From Mytilus edulis (Eukaryota; Mollusca; Bivalvia; Mytilida; Mytilidae), in assembly GCF_963676685.1 (NCBI RefSeq), contig NC_092350.1, positions 63,853,674-63,917,673 of the forward strand: DNA of 64,000 bases, given 5' to 3'. Positions 21,085-35,000 of this stretch are shown here, one piece after another. A model generated the notes under the pieces. It did not search any database. It saw only the letters and a list, made by a program, of their open reading frames with translations, and was not told where the DNA came from. Both the position numbers and the translations under genes were made by a program. How positions within the stretch are numbered: the stretch's first letter is position 1; the number at the start of each line of letters is the position of its first letter.

Positions 21085-22922
21085 AATGTGGACTTATTCA
21101 TGATCTTTTTATTGAAATTCTGAAATAAGAAGATTTTACTAGTCTATAAGTATCACATAAACTTTACATTATCAATAATCCATTAAAATGAAGTCCAGTC
21201 AAAATAACCATGCCAGACAGATATAGGACAGATAATTTCATGAATTTCATGAATTTTTGAATTTCACAGTTCTTCCATACCCCAAATTTATGGTTAAACG
21301 TTTATAGTAACCATAGAAACAGAGAAAAAGACTAAACATAAAAACCATGAAAATGGTGTCATTGTCAGATGAAATAAGCCATTCAAAAATGTCAAACATG
21401 TACAACTTACATTTATTCCATAATTATGCCAAAAGTAGTGATCCTATACATGTAAAATGTAGCTTATAGCTTATGAGAAACATTGATGACCTTCGGCTAT
21501 TGTCTGCTCTGAAGTTGGGTTGTTGTCTTTTTTGGCACATTCCCCATTTCCAGTGTCAATTTTATTAGCATGATTAGGAAGTATAAACTGAGAAACAAAC
21601 CTAACCATGTTAACATTGTATCAAACTGAAATAACCTTAATCACTTAAATTATCCATGAAGGTCAAGGTCAGGTCAACCCAACCTGATAGACAAGTAGAT
21701 CTTTCAAGATACTCATATACAATAAAATGTATCCAATTACATATATAAAATATACAGTATAAAAGAGCATTTCATTGATTAAGTAACAGTATATTTTACA
21801 TGCAGTCATTGAACCATGAAAATGGGGTCAGGTGCAATGTACATATAATGGCAAACTGAAACATCATAACATATTAATTACCTACTAGCATCTGACAAGA
21901 AACATCCAGCTCTTTTAGCTTTTAAAATGTAAAGCTCTATAAAATAGCTTACATCATCACCCCAAGACTGTAATACAAATTTCTTGTATACAACCAACTT
22001 TCATGACTTTTGTGTAAGGCGAGACAAAATAAAATGATACTTTGAAGTACATGTATTGTTTAATATGTTTGACTACTATTATAAAATGCCAGTTTAAGAA
22101 TGAACAGTAATTTAGAAGATTATTAAAATACATGTAGATACATTCAGACTATTATAACTATACAGCAAGCTGTCATTCGACTCTAACCAACAACCATGCC
22201 AGGGCTGTAAACTAAAGCTTGTCTAGGTTGGTAAAAACTTCCATCATCATGCATATATATGACACTAACCAATAGTGATGGACCGTGACAGACCCTCATG
22301 GAAAGTAAAGGAGGTTTAACACTCCCTGGTGGTACATGTAGCCAACAATAGCAATGGCAGCATAGAAACTCTTATTATATCCAAATTCTTATTTCAAATG
22401 AATAATTATCCAAGGTGAATCAGATGATGTATGATCATAATGCTGCACGTTTAGTATTGACAATGATTGATATTCACTGAAACTAGAAATTTCCATTATT
22501 CCAATTTTCTATTCTTAATGATATAACTATCCAAGATAATCATGGAATTAAGATATGATGCACTACTAATATTCCTAGAAAACTTTAAATTCTCTTTATT
22601 TCAAATTGTTAATATTACTTATTTCAAATATATATATATATATATATATATATCAAAGGTATGCTCTGTCACCAAGTAATGTAGTACATTGTATTTCCTA
22701 CATTTTTTCTATGAATTGTAAGTTTGCTATTTGTTCAATTCACAATTCTCTTTTTGTCCAATCAGATCATCCCATCAACTGTACATCATGACATAATGCT
22801 GTTAGCTCTATCAACGTTATTTCCAAACCAATAAGTAACACAAAATTATGAATGAATCCACCATTTCACAATTTATAGCTACAGGTACAAATGAGGTACC
22901 ATATGAGAGTAACTTAGTGACA
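21085..22922 (-). other. Probable 3' UTR / downstream region of the Ig receptor gene
   Basis: On the minus strand, AT-rich sequence follows the stop codon at 22925-22923 with no further coding. Several AATAAA signals (TTTATT on the plus strand, for example near 22596, 21411 and 21108) could end the transcript; which is used cannot be told. A TA microsatellite lies at 22630-22653 and a weak repeat E-like piece at 21500-21560. Confidence 0.35.
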
Positions 22923-23014
22923 CTATATATTTCCTATATATACATTGATATACATGATATATGCCGCTTCATAATCTGGCTGGGAATCATGCTCAAACCA
23001 ATGTGATATCTTAT
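22923..23014 (-). CDS. Terminal exon: C-terminal tail of the Ig receptor
   Basis: Acceptor GTTTTTTTTGTAG, exon from 23014 in phase 1, stop TAG at 22925-22923. It encodes about 30 residues after the split Asp codon: KISHWFEHDSQPDYEAAYIM followed by YINVYIGNI. The G left over from the I-set exon plus AT here makes Asp. The tail has four tyrosines in acidic or hydrophobic context (PDYEAAYI), possible phosphorylation sites, but no ITAM or ITIM spacing. Protein-like composition ends at the stop. The exon is less certain than the others because its link rests only on phase and strand. Confidence 0.6.
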
Positions 23015-26000
23015 CTACAAAAAAAACATACATTAAGAATAAAGTATTTATTATATATAAACTTGTATAATTTATCTACAAGAAAAACTAGCAATCATAA
23101 TTTGCTTGACAACAAAGTTTAATGATGTAAAGAAATGAATTTATGACTTATACAATTTAATTGATAAGTCCCTTATGAGAAGAAGAATAAAACCCTTTTT
23201 TGAGGTTCTATTTCTAAAACAAAATGTTCTCTCTTTCTACATCAATGTTTTCTTAGGTGTATACTTCATTGAAGGGTTACTGTCTAATAGAGGCTATAGC
23301 ATTGTATAGCACTATACTTGTTGTGATCAATTTATAATACTTTTTTATTTTAAAATAGAATTTGTTGAATATTACTACCAACGTGACATGGTGACAAAGC
23401 AAATAGTATTTATAAGATTCTTCTTCTTCTTTATAATCCATCAACATACTGATGATAACGTGTCCGGCACTTATTTACAGTAACTATGCCGCGCATGCGT
23501 GGGATCTAATTTTTATTTAGTCATGACAGTCATGACAGTGAATAATAATTAATATACAAAAGATAAAAATAAAAATTTCAACATAATTTCTTTTTCTTGT
23601 TATAACATATATTTAAGTTCTACAAAATTTAGAGCATAACAAATCATTTATAACAAAATAATGAATCATACCCGGTAAAATCTTAAATTTCTTATCACAA
23701 AAGATGAAAAGTGTTAAAAATTATTGTTAAGGACGCAATGTCGTCTCATCATTTGGAATCAGGCATGTCAGGGCACAATATCAATATACTCTTTGTTTTG
23801 CCCCGGGCAATTTTGAGGTTATTGCATATATATAAACCCAAGCCTTGAACATGTTGAAGGTATTCATAACACATATGTGACAAATTATAATTATTGTACA
23901 TCACCCACCAGTGGCTATATAAATAGGTATCTCATCGTCGTAACTAGTCTGAGATTACTCTGACGTCCAAACGGCTGTTTTGCCAGACAAGCTTGTCTCG
24001 GACTACATCGTAACATGTGAAGATTGGTTGGTTATTGGTTAATAAAAAAAAGTGACAAATATTTCATGCAAATTTAGGACGTGACAGTTATCAATACATT
24101 AACATACAATATATAGGATTACTCGATCAGGGGTTTAGGTCTTGTAACTGTTGTATAGGCCATCCCGCACAACCATACCATTGTGAATACCCCACATGTC
24201 AATGCATGTTAGGCAATAAACAGGGGTGGATCCCGCCATTTTTAAAAGGAGGTTTAAACCATACTAGTTTATATGTAACTTTTTAAATCATGCATTGATC
24301 TTCCAAAAAACATGAAAAAGGGGGGGGGGGGGGTCCAATCACAGGAACAATTTTTTAACAAGCCCAAATTCTTACTTTGCCTTTGAACAGGCTACTATCC
24401 ACGAGTGTGGAGTATTGGAACGTCGATTCATACCTGTATGCACAAATTTAACAAATGTGAACATTTTTCCGTCAAATTCTTGGGTGATGATCCATGATCA
24501 ATGATTATTCTGATAGACATGTATTAAAATATTCATTTCTACTCACCAATTGCAATTTCCAGCTCAGCTTATATTGTACTATAGTTTCCTTCTACCATGT
24601 CAACGATTCTATGTAAAATAAGTTAGCTATTAGAAGCGCTGACACTGCCGACACACATGCGACATGAATGCAACAAAAATAAAGAGGGTACGGTAACGTT
24701 AAATCGTTTACGGGCGAAGAATTATTTTCCGTTTTTAATTAAACTTGTCAGATTTGATTAATTATCGTCGAAAAATGTCCCTAATGGATAGTCATTCAAA
24801 TCATGGAAGTAATATTTAGATATCCAATATTACTTCCATGTTCAAATTAAACCAGCTTTATTATGCTGTATGCATGTAATATATATGTAACCTGGTCTTT
24901 AAATGTACTTTAAGTACAGTGTCTGACGTATTTATAAACATTTTCTTGATTATTTATCCTATTTCAAATATAAATTTGAATGAATTTATAAGCCTTTTTC
25001 TGCTATAATATTCAAACTTTATTTTTTAACGAAGGCTTCTGGTATGTAGTTTTTTTTACAAAAGGCTCTCGAATTATAGACACATTAAAAAATAAAGATG
25101 GAAAGTCAAACGCATGAGTCTGGCAAAAAAAAAGTTAACGGACAATGTCTTGACAATAAACAGAAAACGATAAAAGACAGAGTTATATCTATATATTTTT
25201 TTCCCTGCCTCAAATTTACTCAAATGCAATTTATATAGGTAACATAAAAGATAAATGATAATGCATTCATTTACAATATTTAAAAATAGTTACAACTTAA
25301 ATTTAATTTAACATATTAAGATCACGTTTTCAAGTGTTCACGGCCGACATCCGTTATTATTAAATAAGGGTGTAAAAATGAATGACAAATTCTTCACCAC
25401 GTACGGCAGTCTGTAATTGCATATAAAACGTATTGCAATCACTTGTAAACCATTAAATACAAAGGTTCAGGTGCTTATATTCAATAATCAAATATTATTT
25501 CGGCAATCTGTTGATTTTTTTTAGTCAATTCGCGGCGATTTGTGCAGCAGTATGACTTTGAGCTACTTTTTTTATTTATATAATTATAAAACAGTGTTAA
25601 ATAATTAAATAGGAAGAAGTTAGAATTAAAATTGAATATTTGTTTTATTTAAATAACATGATTAAGGGGACGTGGTAGACTTTCAGTTACAAAAATCGTC
25701 TTCTTTCACAGTTTTATTTTATTCTTGAAAGGGGAGCAACCCCTGATAAATAATGGGAAAGTTTCACTCGTTTTGTGTCCAAATTTTTAAAATCTGAACA
25801 CGACTGGACACGGTCTGACAACATCTTGACGTCAGTTTGTATCCATGGTCTGTTTCGGTCTGACACGGTCTTAACGGATCTAAACAGCTCGCTAGAAGAT
25901 ACAGTCTTAAATATCTTGACATGCCTTAACGGGACTAATTTACCTAATGAGACTATCGATCCGAATGGAGACTGAACGATCTGACAAATCTTGACGTTTT

Positions 26001-29000
26001 CCTCTAGCGGTAAATCCAGTCAATTAAGATACGATCAGACCAAAATGACCGTTTCAGACTGAAATCGTGCTACTAGTGGTTGCTCTGGTGATAAAAGTCT
26101 TTCACCCACACGAATCGTACGATTTTCAGTATTGTCATGATAAAAATTTAATAACGTCTTGACATTTATAAAAAAAATGTTATTGATTTATCATGTGATT
26201 CACAAAAGTTATATAAAATTGATATGTTACCAACAATTGAAGTTTTACATAATCAATTGAGTAGTAAAATATCTACTTTGCTTTGCTTAACCTTGTTTTA
26301 ACTCTTTATCTAAATTAGAAGATCGAGATCTGCAATTTTTGCAGTTTTGCACTAGATTCAAGTATTCTTAAACAGAAATGTTATTTTGTTAAACAAAATG
26401 TAAATTTAAAACTATCAATGTTGGTGTGTGTCAAAAACACAATGATCAATAACTTTAGTATATTAAAACCATGTCATTTCAGTTGCCACCGCAACTATTG
26501 CGAATTGAGTTAAAGCTCAAATCTTAGTTTTATAAATAGTTTATATACCTGTAATGTTGAGTTGTATTTTTTTTTTTAATTTTCCAACTTGCACATAATA
26601 GTCTCCACTGTCACTTTCTATCGTGTTCTTTATTGTAAGTTTGTGTTGTGTATCTTCCATTGAAATGATATACTTTTCATTATGTATTATTTCTCTGCCA
26701 TTTTTCAACCATTTTACTGGCGGTATATCCGGCCTAAGTTTGCAAGTTAAAATTGCATCTTCACCCTCTATGCAATGAATGTCATTGGGTTCTTCGAGAA
26801 AAGGATCTGTAAAACATGTTTTAAATCAGATAAAAAGTATTAAGATTCTACGTCATAATATTACTATGAAATTATTCACGCGATATAATGATATTCAAAA
26901 TCCGCAAAAAGAAGAAGACGAATATGCACTTATATTTTCAGTAGATAAAGATTTTGGGATTTTATGTTCATTTTATTAATAACGTATATGTATAGTATTT
27001 AACCTTCAGATGCAGCTTCTTAATGCAAAAATGTAGACAAAATATATACCTAAAGGGACAGGCATCAACAAAAATACGAAAGCAAATATGTTATTGATAT
27101 ATCATGTATATAAAAAACGTTATATAACCTGTACACTTTACATGCGATGTCACAATGACATTTGTTTTTTCACGATTTGATGACAAATTGGGCAGGTGAA
27201 ATCTAACTAAAAGTAACTTTGTCGTATTGGTAAAAACGTAAACAAAATTGAAAACTAGATAGACTGACATGTTATCAATTTCAAATACATACATGAAATA
27301 TGAAAACTAAGAACTTCAATACACGGTATAATAGACTAAATTCCTTTTTCATTGATAAACGAAATTACTTACTTATTAATGGCACATCTTCATTTGAACC
27401 TGAAAATTAAGATAGAAATGTCTGTATTTAATGATAAAACTGGCGAACAGCAACACTAGACACATCTGACAGACATTTCAGGACCTAAGTTCCCATGTTG
27501 ATATATTTATTTTAAAACTTAAGTGAGTTGTTATTTAGTTAAGACATAATCAAAACTCAAAGTAATTACAAATGAAGGTACCCCTCCCCCCCCCCAAAAA
27601 AAAAAATCTTGCCAATACACGATCAATGGTTCCAATTTGTCCAGATTGTCATTTTAGTATTCTGGTATTACTGATATTCTGTTATGCTGTAGTTTAAAAA
27701 TTAAAAGCAGATACAATGTGTATTTTGATGATCTGTGTGTGTTTATCAAATTAACTATGAGTTGACGCTGATGTTTAGAGCAAATAATTGATGTATGTCT
27801 GTATAATATTGAAGATGAATTGCGTTATTTTATTATGCAGTTTTAAAATTGATATTTTATGACATATATGCTAATTGTCGGATCTTATCGGATTAGTATA
27901 CACCAGAGAAAATTGCATTATCATTTTTTTATTGAACTAATTAAGACAACCCAGATTGTGTTAAATATCAAATTACCTGCATTTCTGTTTCCAATGTTTC
28001 TGTGCATTTCTCTTCTACGTTTCCAAAAGAAGATAACAGAAGAAACAACTGACACTACTACGAAAACTCCAAATACAATACCAACACTGCAATCAACAAA
28101 TAGTTCAATTACCGATAAACAATGACAGTTTTGAGAAGAATGTATTAGTTAATAGATATTGTTATTATACTTCAGTGTGTTTTTTCTATATAAAAAGTAA
28201 TGAAATAGTTGTGCTATTTCATTTCACAGAACCATTTGCCAGTCAATAGTTTTAAAGACTATTGCCCCGGTGAATAGTTTCATAATCATCTTTCCCGTAC
28301 TTTTTCATGCTTCTTTTTCATTGGACGATAATGATGTCATTGACTACTCTGCTTGGTTACGTATGCTTTGCAACGTCAAACTCCCCCTTATATTTTAAAC
28401 GGTGGAATCTGTTTGTGTTGATTGTAATTTCACTTTTAAGAAGCACTTATAAAAAAGAAAAAAAAATCTTCACGGAGATTTTTTTGAAGATCTAAAATAT
28501 AGTACCTTATTCTTAATATGGGTTCGCTCTCCGTATATTAAAAGTGAATTTGCGTTTGGTGTATTTTAGCTAGAATTTTTTATAAGCACAGAACGTTTAA
28601 CACAAGTATTTCTAGTCTTGATTGAAATTAATGAAATATTTATTAATACAAAACGAATTATAAAATAAAGTATAGTTCAGCATGTGCATATAAAGTTATG
28701 TGACATTTTTTTTTTTCTTTCAGATGATATATACACTTTTAGAAAATTAGTTATTTGGTATATATATAAAATACTTAATGGCTGTGTTGTTCAGTATAAT
28801 AAAACACCTAATGACTGGGTTTGCGGGTAATAGCAAGTTTGTTGTCCCTTCACATACCAACTATTGCTCTCGGCTTTGCCTCGAGCAATAGTTGGTACCT
28901 CAGGGACAACAAACTTGCTATTACCCTCACACCCAGTCAATAGGTGTATAATATTCATTATCTAAACTATGTGTTGAACGTTGGCATACCATGCCTATGA

Positions 29001-32000
29001 TATCAGATCTGCATATTGACACATGTTCCTAGAGTCAAATATTAATATTGATGATGCCAAAAATTAAACATACACAAAATTATAGTCCTTTTGTATGGCT
29101 CAGTACTAGTACATACCTTCATTGTGTTATATAAAAATGTAAATAAATATTGTTTATTTCTAATAAGTCTACTATCAAACGTTATTCAGGACAACATTTC
29201 TTACAAAACAAATTCAATGAAGATACAAGGACTATAGTTTTGTACACACCACGTTAGTTTTGTTGACAAACGATTTATCCGTGACACTCGGATAAACAAA
29301 ATGTGCATGGGCAAATAAAGTACAAAATGACGTTAAAACGTGTTCAGGACATACAATTTCGAAAGTGTTTACCAAATAAGGTAAAGTACTCTAATCCTTG
29401 AGTACATAATTCTAAGAAATCCGCAAAAGTCAAAGTGTAACTCCAGTAGCATGTATATATTATTGTCTTACAATTGTTATTTGCAGAAATTATATCATTT
29501 AAGTTTTCACATCACTGTTTCGTATCACACTCCGTGTAGTTTGATACATGATATACCTCTTCAAACAGATAGATATCAATCCACAACCATAAGATAATGT
29601 CAAATATCTCTTTTCTTGGAGTATAATAAATTGTATTTGAAATTGCAATGTTCTTCTTTTTTATTAACTTAATTGTCGAACCTTTAGTATTGAAAATGTT
29701 AATAAAAAAAGAATGTCAGTAACATACTTTCTAGTGTAGAAATCTTAAGGTTTGCCTGACTCAAAGGAATTTAACAGATACATATGAGACAAGAGTATTT
29801 TCTCGAGTTCATCGAGAATATTAAAAAAGATAAATAACGGAATCGTATGAACACAAAACGGAATGAGACACATTTGGTCAGTCGTCTTGACGGTAATGAC
29901 ATAATTAAGACAATATGGTTCTAATTATTATATGAGTTAATTCAATGAAGAACATAACGTACGGAAGCGTTTTTGGGTCATTTATTTTTTTTAAATTTTA
30001 TATTTAACTAGTAATATCCATTTTTCAACTTATAGTCTTGAAATCGTCAATTTTAATCTTGCAATTATTAACTTTCATCTTGGAATTTCCTTCTTTAATT
30101 TTGTAATTATTAACTTAATTCTCTGAATTCTCAACATTAATCTAGGAATAATCAACTAATATCTTGGAGTTTCCAACTTTATCTTTGAACGTCCAACTTA
30201 ATTCGAAATATTAGGCTACACGAAGCTATAAAAGACTTTCGATGCATCCCTATCTTTCTTTTAAATTTTACAAAACAATTAGCCGTGAATTATAGGTGGT
30301 TTAGGTATGTATAGATACAATAAGCTATTAGCTAGAAATAAAATATCATAATTTTAAAATTAAAGCTAATAATTTCAAGATAAAAGATGAAAATTTCAAG
30401 ATTACAGTTGATCATACGTTTACAATTTTGGTTTATAAACGACATTACTGAAATAATTGAATGTTTCTTAAATTTGGTAGGCCAAATCATTTAGAAATAT
30501 TATGCTTTTAGAAAACATGTGGTCCACTGCAAACCACGGTGGAATTCATCCGCCATTGATAAGATTTTTACACCTCATGAATTTACGACAAACATATGAA
30601 TACGCTTTGAAAAAAAGTATTTGTATAATGCCGGAGGTGTGTTTGATGTCACGTAAGTTTCCAAGCTTAGTTCCCGTCTGTTTATTAGGAACTTCACACA
30701 ACAGAATAATCAATACTTTTAATTTCGCGTCACAAAATTCATACACATGGTGATTTTCATGATTTGTTTGTAAATATTGTCTAGCTCATTGTTTTCAGAA
30801 AAAAAATGATTTTCTACATTCTTTAGTGTAGTTTTAATAATTTCCCTTTACCAGTCAGGGGCATTACTTAAACAAGTAACAATTAAAATTACCTAAACAA
30901 GTAATGTTGAAAACGAGGCTATTTTAAATATAACTTATATAAGTAACTTTTCTGAATAATATTTTTATAGGTGTCCAATAATACAGATTTTACTAACTTT
31001 AACAAATTTTCACAGTCATCTGGTTATTTTCCCCATGAAATATAAAATCTAATTCTTCTGAAACACTAATTAACTTTCTGAGGCACTTATCTTTCATACC
31101 GACGCTTCTTGGTCAAAGATTGGTCTCTTGGGACTATTAAATTATCATTTTCCTCCAAAATCTTGAAGGTAGACTGATATAAATAGATAGATACTTGAGA
31201 ATTAATTAAGACTTGAAGTTATTTATAATTTGTAATCAAAATCAATCACATATGTTCCTAAAATAAGTGTAATTACTTATTTTTTCAAAAATGTATAAAA
31301 TAACTTATTCAAGTCATATTTTTGTAATTATTTTTAAATTAACCCTTTATTTCTATACTCCTCTCAAATCGAATAACTTCTTTGTTTTATGATATAAAGT
31401 GATGTAAAAATTCATGAAAACTAAATTTAGTCTATGTTTCTATTAAAAATTAATATAACTCTATTAAGTAATTTTATTATTTTTAGAAACAAAAATTACT
31501 TATATAAGTAACTTAAAAAAATAACTTGTTTAAGTAACGCCCCTGACTGTTTACTGTCCATGCTACTGTAACGTATCAATGAACTACCTTCTGTTTGTCC
31601 AAGATAAAAATTAGCGTTCGATTTCTGCGGATTTTATGTTTCCTCTTACCTATCTAGCATCAAGACCTCATTTCAAGCACACATTATTGGATTTTTTGGT
31701 GTTTAATTGCTCTTCAGCGACATATTTCATTTGGCAATTTAATCTTTTTGATTCAACACTTTATGAAACGCACATTTGGCGTACCAAATGCCTGACATCT
31801 CCAATGAGTTTTTATAGTAAACAGATACTTAGAAACAATGATCAACGTCCAACTTTGACTTTCTCAAAAAATACTAAAATCAGCATTTTATTTGTCACTT
31901 TCTTATTGTTTGACTACGTATCAGATATATACCATAGTGGAAAAGTGAAGAAAACTTACCAGATTTATGAACTGGGTGCTAAACTATATTCCCTGTAAGC

Positions 32001-35000
32001 TATACAGGTAGGATTCTTAAACTAAAGCATTAAACTATCAAGGTTAAGTATAGTTTAACATACTTGCTTAATAATGGTCCTGTAGTTTCACATTATAAGA
32101 TTTTTAGAAGAATTATCGACTACGACATGGAGAGCAAGTGTTTGCTTTTTATTGTCTTGTTCACATGGTTTTACGTATTACAATTAAGGAAAGTCAATAA
32201 GAAGAAAATGATGAATCAATGCTTATATATTTAATTTACAATAGATAAAAGAACGCCCAAAACAGATAATGTTAAGATTGTTATATATAGATGATTGTTT
32301 TTAAACAATTAAATTATCTGTATTGCACTTAATGCTGTTAAACCATTGTCTTAGCTTACTGCATTGGGCTAAGTATCCCTGTATATATATTATTATATAT
32401 ACAGGGATAATATATAATTAAATATTATTAAAATGTTAGTATTATACAATTAAACATAATACATAATGAAAATAAACATCAATATAAATTAGGGATGTCA
32501 ACGAGTACTCGAGTATCGCTCGGTGGTAACGAGTATCGAATACCCAAATGATACTCGACTAATCGGTTTCCTGTTCGAATGCCGTTGCCTACTGATAGAA
32601 ATAATGTTTTTATTAATAACGCCTCCCGGGAATTTCAATATTAATCAGAATTAATCAAAAAGAAAATACGTTTTGAATGTTTGCGTTTAATTGTAATTTA
32701 AAATCCTCAAAACATACGTAGGCTATGAACAAGTGCACTTTTCCTCCAAGGCTTACACTTTTAGTTAATCATGTCTTAGTCATTCCATCAACCCTGTACC
32801 GTCAGAGGAAATATTTGCATTCGTTTTACTGTTAGTTACGTCACATAGTTGACAAGATAATAGTTCTTATTAAGAACAAGATAGTTGCACACTGTGTCGA
32901 CCCTCAGAAAATTGTTAAAGGTATCCGGAAGTTCTAGTTATCACCCCTCTGCTAATCATTAGATGTGTTATATTACGATTCCAAAATACTACTGTTAGAG
33001 TAATCATTTTTCTATAGAGGTTAGATAATCAATTGATTAGATTATTGCCAGTTAACATAATTAGTGCATGTGGTAAATGAGCTATTAATTATGGCATAAA
33101 CTTCCTTGGACTTTTATCTAGTCCTTGGTTTTAATGTTGAGGTTTTAATGCCATAAGACAACGTCGCACTATACGTAAAATTGGTATAATATTGTGTTTC
33201 GAATTTTTTAGATGTTTTCCGTGCGAGTACTCGAGTATCGCTCGGTAAATCCAACGATTACTCGATAAGTGAATCTTCACCTAGTTGACATCCCTAATAT
33301 AAATTGATTCCTTCATTGATTTTTGTGTCTGCTTACAAATCGGAAAAAATAACGGATGTACACCTTACCGTTTTGTGATTATTATTATAAATGAAACAAA
33401 GATAGAAATCTTCAAAATTTTCAGAACGGAAATATGCGACATAATAAAATTAAATGCCAGAAGAAATATTAAAACCGGAAATTTGTTAACCTCTACATAC
33501 TGTAAATGATAGATGTAGGTAACACGTATGTTTGACAAATCAACACACACTTCTTCCCTTAAATAAAATACCACGAGGTGCCAAATAAAATTGCATCGCA
33601 AATAACATGAATAACCTATTTATTTAAATTTAACATGTGAGAAAGTAATATAAAGATGATAGCCAATAAAATCTTTAGAACTAAATTACAATTTATAAAC
33701 TTACATTTGTCCAGCGGACAAATTTCTGTTATCGATTGGACCGGTTTGTTGTGTAGTACCCATGTTCTCAACAGAAACAGTTCTGTTATGAATTGGACCA
33801 TTGTGTTGAGTAGTACTTATGTCTGTAACAAAATAGATTATACAATGTACCATAAATCAACATAAGTTGATGCTTCACAGACCACAAATCCTTCTTCAGG
33901 TGTTAATATGCAATTTTATTCGCAATAGCATCAGCCAATTTACTTAAACAAAATTGATGAAATCCTTTTAAAGTAGATAACGTATCAACCTCGTTTATAG
34001 GTATTTGATCTTCTCCTAGTTTAGTTTTATTTTTTTTATTCTCTCCTAAAACATGTAAAACAAAATGTCAAAAGCCTAAAAATTGATCAACCATTGTCGC
34101 TATAAAGAGTCAACTGGTCTATTTAGTTGATTTCAATTATGTATACATCTTCCTGATAATTTAATTGGTCATTTTCGCATGATAAGAGCATCTTAAAACA
34201 CCAAAGAAATCAATGAAAACGGCAACGAAGGATACTCAAACTAGCATGTATAAAAGTCAACGGACGAAATTGGTCTTTTTGATTTGTTTGTAAATCTTGT
34301 ATCGCTAACTTTTCTTTTCACAACAAATATATATTCTTTATTCTTCTGAATTGCTTTTATAATTATAGTCCTCCGTCCAAGTTACCGTAAAGTATCTCAG
34401 GACCTGTGAAGCACTGTCTGATTGTCCAAGAAAACAATGTTGTTCTATTTCTGCTGACTTCAAGTAAATTCTGACTTATTTATCCTCATCACCTCTTATT
34501 AGTCATAACTTTTCGGAATTGTTTGGTTTTCAATGATCTTCAGCGTCATAACTGATTGGGCCGTGTAACCTTTTTGATTCGTCACTAATTAGTCTTGTGT
34601 TGACGAAACGCATGTTTCGGGTATCAAATGAAAGCCTGATCTACTGTAGGAGTGTTTAGAATACATCACACCTATGAAGTTTCTAATGAAGACAAAAGGA
34701 GCGTTTGCAGTAAAACAAAACTGCCAAAGTAACTTATGGAAAATTTTCTACAAATATTATTAACTGGACTTATCAAGTGAATGGGACTATCTTGAAATAA
34801 AATGAGATGTATGTTAAGTCAATGTGACAGTTATTTTTTCTTATATCATCCCACATCTGCCTTTGTTTCAATCCAAAAGTATTCTTTAGCATGTTTAAAG
34901 AAAACTCGACAAACAGTCTTGTGTTGTAGCAGGATGTGATGATTCAATCACATCAAATTTTTAAAACGACATATTTACTCAGTGGTAGCTAGTACTTACA

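Noticed and set aside
23655..23700. Short minus-strand stretch KFKILP before a GTATGA donor, phase-compatible with the tail exon
   Set aside because: The acceptor is weak and frame upstream closes quickly. The I-set exon joins the tail directly in phase without it.
25775..25975. 66-codon ORF rich in SD/LT phrases
   Set aside because: It is a translation of repeat F with its GGTCTGACAC-type motifs, also present inverted at 8933-9235.
29737..29764. Possible small minus-strand exon (acceptor TTTGAGTCAG, donor AAA|GTATGT)
   Set aside because: It would run phase 0 to 1, which cannot be inserted between the stalk exon (ends phase 2) and the transmembrane exon (starts phase 2).
31636..31998. 120-codon plus-strand ORF in the receptor intron
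   Set aside because: Much of it is a decayed family C repeat; composition is low-complexity, and no start, splice or family evidence exists.
31949..31998. Splice-like pair TTACAG ... CTG|GTAAGT on the minus strand
   Set aside because: All three frames of the 33-nt stretch contain a stop, and it does not fit the phases of the receptor gene.
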